Source: Planctomycetota bacterium
GTDB lineage: Bacteria; Planctomycetota; Planctomycetia; Pirellulales; Lacipirellulaceae
Direction of reading: 5' to 3'
NCBI GenBank assembly: GCA_022615465.1
Contig: JAKEGR010000294.1
Location: 1-6,919 of the forward strand
Length of the DNA stretch: 6,919 bases
Shown one piece after another: positions 5,438 through 6,919 of this stretch. The position numbers were made by a program, and so were the translations under genes. Position 1 is the first letter of the stretch; each line of letters opens with the position of its first letter. The notes beneath the pieces were generated by a model. The model searched no databases, was not told the DNA's origin, and was given only the letters and a program-made list of their open reading frames with translations.

Positions 5438-6607
5438 ATGGCCAAGAGACTTATCCGACGCAATCGCGACGCCGTTGCGGAAGCGAAAGAAGTCGCGGCG
5501 AAGCTCACGCCGCGCGACAAGAAAACGATGACGAGCATCGTCGGCCTGGCCGATGGCGTCGTGGCGGCCGCTGAAAAACGCCGCGACCCGCACGTCGACA
5601 TCCCCTCGCGCACGCTCTCCAACATCCGCTACAGCCCCCGCAAGCGGATCATCGAGATGGGCAACTCGACCAATCGCCGGCAACTCTTTGATCTGTCGCA
5701 GGCCAAGGCCTACATGCGAACCATGCTCGTCGCCAGCGGCTGCAAAAAACTTCTCACCCAGGGCAAGACGACCAGCCTCCGGGGTATGTATTACATGCTC
5801 AAGCACACGATCGAGGGCACCAAGGAAAACACATTCGATGAGCAGAGCGAATGCGACACGGTCATCGAAGACGTCGAAGTGCTGCTCACCAGCCTCCGCG
5901 AGGAGCTGCACCTCTACGCCGACAAGCGCGGCGAAATGGTCGGCAACATCATTCTCAACGATAGCGGCGACGAAATCGATTGCTCCCGGATGGGCTCCGG
6001 CGGCTACGCGATTCCTTCGATCGTCGAGCCGGAAGTGATCCGGCTCGATCCAAAGAAATGTGACGCGAAGTTCGTCTTGCACGTCGAAAAAGGCACCGTC
6101 TGGCAGCGGTTCAATGAAGATAAGTTCTGGCGGAAGCACCATTGCATCCTGACGCACGGCGCCGGCCAACCGCCCCGCGGCGTGCGGCGGATGCTGCACC
6201 GCTTGCACAACGAGTTGAAGCTGCCGATCTATTGCGTGCTGGATAACGACCCCTGGGGCTACTACATCTACAGCGTGCTCAAGCAGGGTTCCATCAATCT
6301 GGCGTTCGAATCGCAGCGGATGGCAATTCCCGACTGTCGCTACCTCGGCCTGCGCAGCAGGGACTTCGAACGCTGCGATCTCTCCGACAGCGTCAAGATC
6401 GCCCTCAACGAAAACGATCGCAAGCGCGCCAAGCAGATCGCCGGTTATCCCTGGTTCGCCAAGAAACGCGACTGGCAGCGCGAGATCCAGAAGATGCTGC
6501 AAAACGACTTCAAACTCGAGGTCGAATCGCTGATCTCCAAGGACATCAGCTACGTCACCGAACAGTACGTCCCCGCGCGCCTGGCCGAACAGGATTGGTT
6601 GGATTGA
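5438..6607 (+). CDS. top6A: DNA topoisomerase VI subunit A (Spo11-like)
   Basis: This is the DNA-cleaving subunit of topoisomerase VI, homologous to the meiotic break protein Spo11. The 389-residue length is normal for the family. It has a basic N-terminus (MAKRLIRRNRD). The winged-helix (5Y-CAP) domain carries LRGMYYMLKHT, where Tyr119, the second of the YY pair, is the expected residue that links covalently to the 5' DNA end. The conserved TFDEQSECDTVIED follows. The Toprim domain has the metal-binding Glu217 in VEKGTVWQRF and the acidic pair Asp269/Asp271 in LDNDPWGYYIYSVLKQGS. All catalytic residues are therefore present. The ATG at 5438 is 43 bases after the subunit B stop, in the same direction, so the two form an operon in the order B-A. 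No strong Shine-Dalgarno site precedes it. A hairpin follows the stop. Confidence 0.96.
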   Translation: MAKRLIRRNRDAVAEAKEVAAKLTPRDKKTMTSIVGLADGVVAAAEKRRDPHVDIPSRTLSNIRYSPRKRIIEMGNSTNRRQLFDLSQAKAYMRTMLVASGCKKLLTQGKTTSLRGMYYMLKHTIEGTKENTFDEQSECDTVIEDVEVLLTSLREELHLYADKRGEMVGNIILNDSGDEIDCSRMGSGGYAIPSIVEPEVIRLDPKKCDAKFVLHVEKGTVWQRFNEDKFWRKHHCILTHGAGQPPRGVRRMLHRLHNELKLPIYCVLDNDPWGYYIYSVLKQGSINLAFESQRMAIPDCRYLGLRSRDFERCDLSDSVKIALNENDRKRAKQIAGYPWFAKKRDWQREIQKMLQNDFKLEVESLISKDISYVTEQYVPARLAEQDWLD

Positions 6608-6620
6608 GATGTCTAGCGTC

Positions 6621-6663
6621 GGTGGCCACGCCGAATCCGTCGCCAAGGGGTTCGGAGTCCACC
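6621..6663 (+). terminator. Hairpin after the topoisomerase VI operon
   Basis: Fourteen bases past the top6A stop, CCGAATCC (6631-6638) pairs with GGGTTCGG (6648-6655), including one G-U pair. An outer GGTGG/CCACC stem (6621-6625 with 6659-6663) encloses it. No T-run follows, so intrinsic termination is not certain. Confidence 0.4.
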
Positions 6664-6830
6664 ACCCCCGCCAGGCTGCCCGACGAACCGCATCACTCGA
6701 GGCCAAGGCGACTGGCTAGGTCACCTTGTACGACGGAAAGAGCATCGGCCGAAAACATGGACCTGAACCCTTCGTTTTGGACTTTGCAGTTCTCCTGCCC
6801 CCCTCGCGAAGCGGGGACCGCCTGCGGCCC
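6664..6830. other. Convergent intergenic stretch, no gene seen
   Basis: This stretch lies between the end of the topoisomerase operon and the 3' end of the minus-strand PEP-CTERM gene. The only structure seen is a short GC hairpin (CCCTCGC-GAA-GCGGGG, 6801-6816), 15 bases past the PEP-CTERM stop, a weak terminator candidate for that gene. Confidence 0.4.
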
Positions 6831-6919
6831 TCAACCGGTGCGGCGAAACCGCACGAGGAGAACCGCCATCACCGCCGGCAGCAGCAGCAACAAGCTGGCC
6901 GGTTCGGGGACGGCCAGCA
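6831..6919 (-). CDS. C-terminus of a PEP-CTERM sorting-signal protein (partial)
   Basis: Only the last 29 codons or so are inside the window; the gene runs in from the right edge and stops at TGA (6831-6833 on +). The visible end reads LAVPEPASLLLLLPAVMAV and then LLVRFRRTG. This is the three-part PEP-CTERM signal: a Pro-Glu-Pro motif, a hydrophobic transmembrane helix and a short Arg-rich tail. Such proteins are exported, anchored in the membrane, then cut and sorted by an exosortase. The function of the main body cannot be known from this fragment. The motif order and the in-frame stop make the call firm despite the short length. Confidence 0.85.
   Translation of the reverse strand, partial: LAVPEPASLLLLLPAVMAVLLVRFRRTG

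Noticed and set aside
5357..6706. A 449-codon open frame on the minus strand opposite top6A
   Set aside because: It is antisense to a clear Top6A gene, its composition is typical of a shadow frame, and no domain or ribosome site was seen.

Overview
The window reads as chromosomal DNA from a planctomycete, most likely of the Pirellulales type. The evidence is a GC-rich sequence, a Tat-exported Gfo/Idh/MocA oxidoreductase of the kind these genomes carry in large numbers, small exported aromatic-rich proteins, the tail of a PEP-CTERM protein, and several short palindromic interspersed repeats. This assignment is inferred from gene types; no rRNA or marker gene is present to prove it.

Layout. 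Positions 1-158 are a leader with a strong ribosome binding site. A Tat-dependent oxidoreductase follows on + (159-1553). A long hairpin repeat (1563-1637) separates it from two convergent genes on the minus strand, each encoding a small signal-peptide protein of unknown function (1728-2105 and 2195-2656). Between those two genes lie a second palindromic repeat (2132-2170) and a sequence resembling one end of a mobile element (2179-2198). A 158-bp MITE-like element with terminal inverted repeats and flanking CTAA copies occupies 2841-2998. Next comes a two-gene + strand operon for DNA topoisomerase VI: subunit B (about 3217-5394, GHKL ATPase) and subunit A (5438-6607, Spo11-like DNA-cleaving subunit). 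The window closes with the 3' end of a minus-strand gene ending in a PEP-CTERM sorting signal (6831 to beyond the right edge).

How the genes work together. Top6B and Top6A together form the A2B2 type IIB topoisomerase, in which ATP-driven dimerisation of B drives strand passage through the break made by A. All key catalytic motifs are intact in both, so the enzyme is predicted to be active. Topoisomerase VI is mainly archaeal and plant-associated and is sporadic in bacteria, which makes this operon the centre of interest. Its B subunit also has two unusual features: a basic N-terminal extension of about 84 residues, and an insertion of about 81 residues inside the transducer domain that resembles a second copy of the H2TH domain. 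The oxidoreductase, the two small exported proteins and the PEP-CTERM protein are all predicted to act outside the cytoplasm and have no evident functional link to the topoisomerase.
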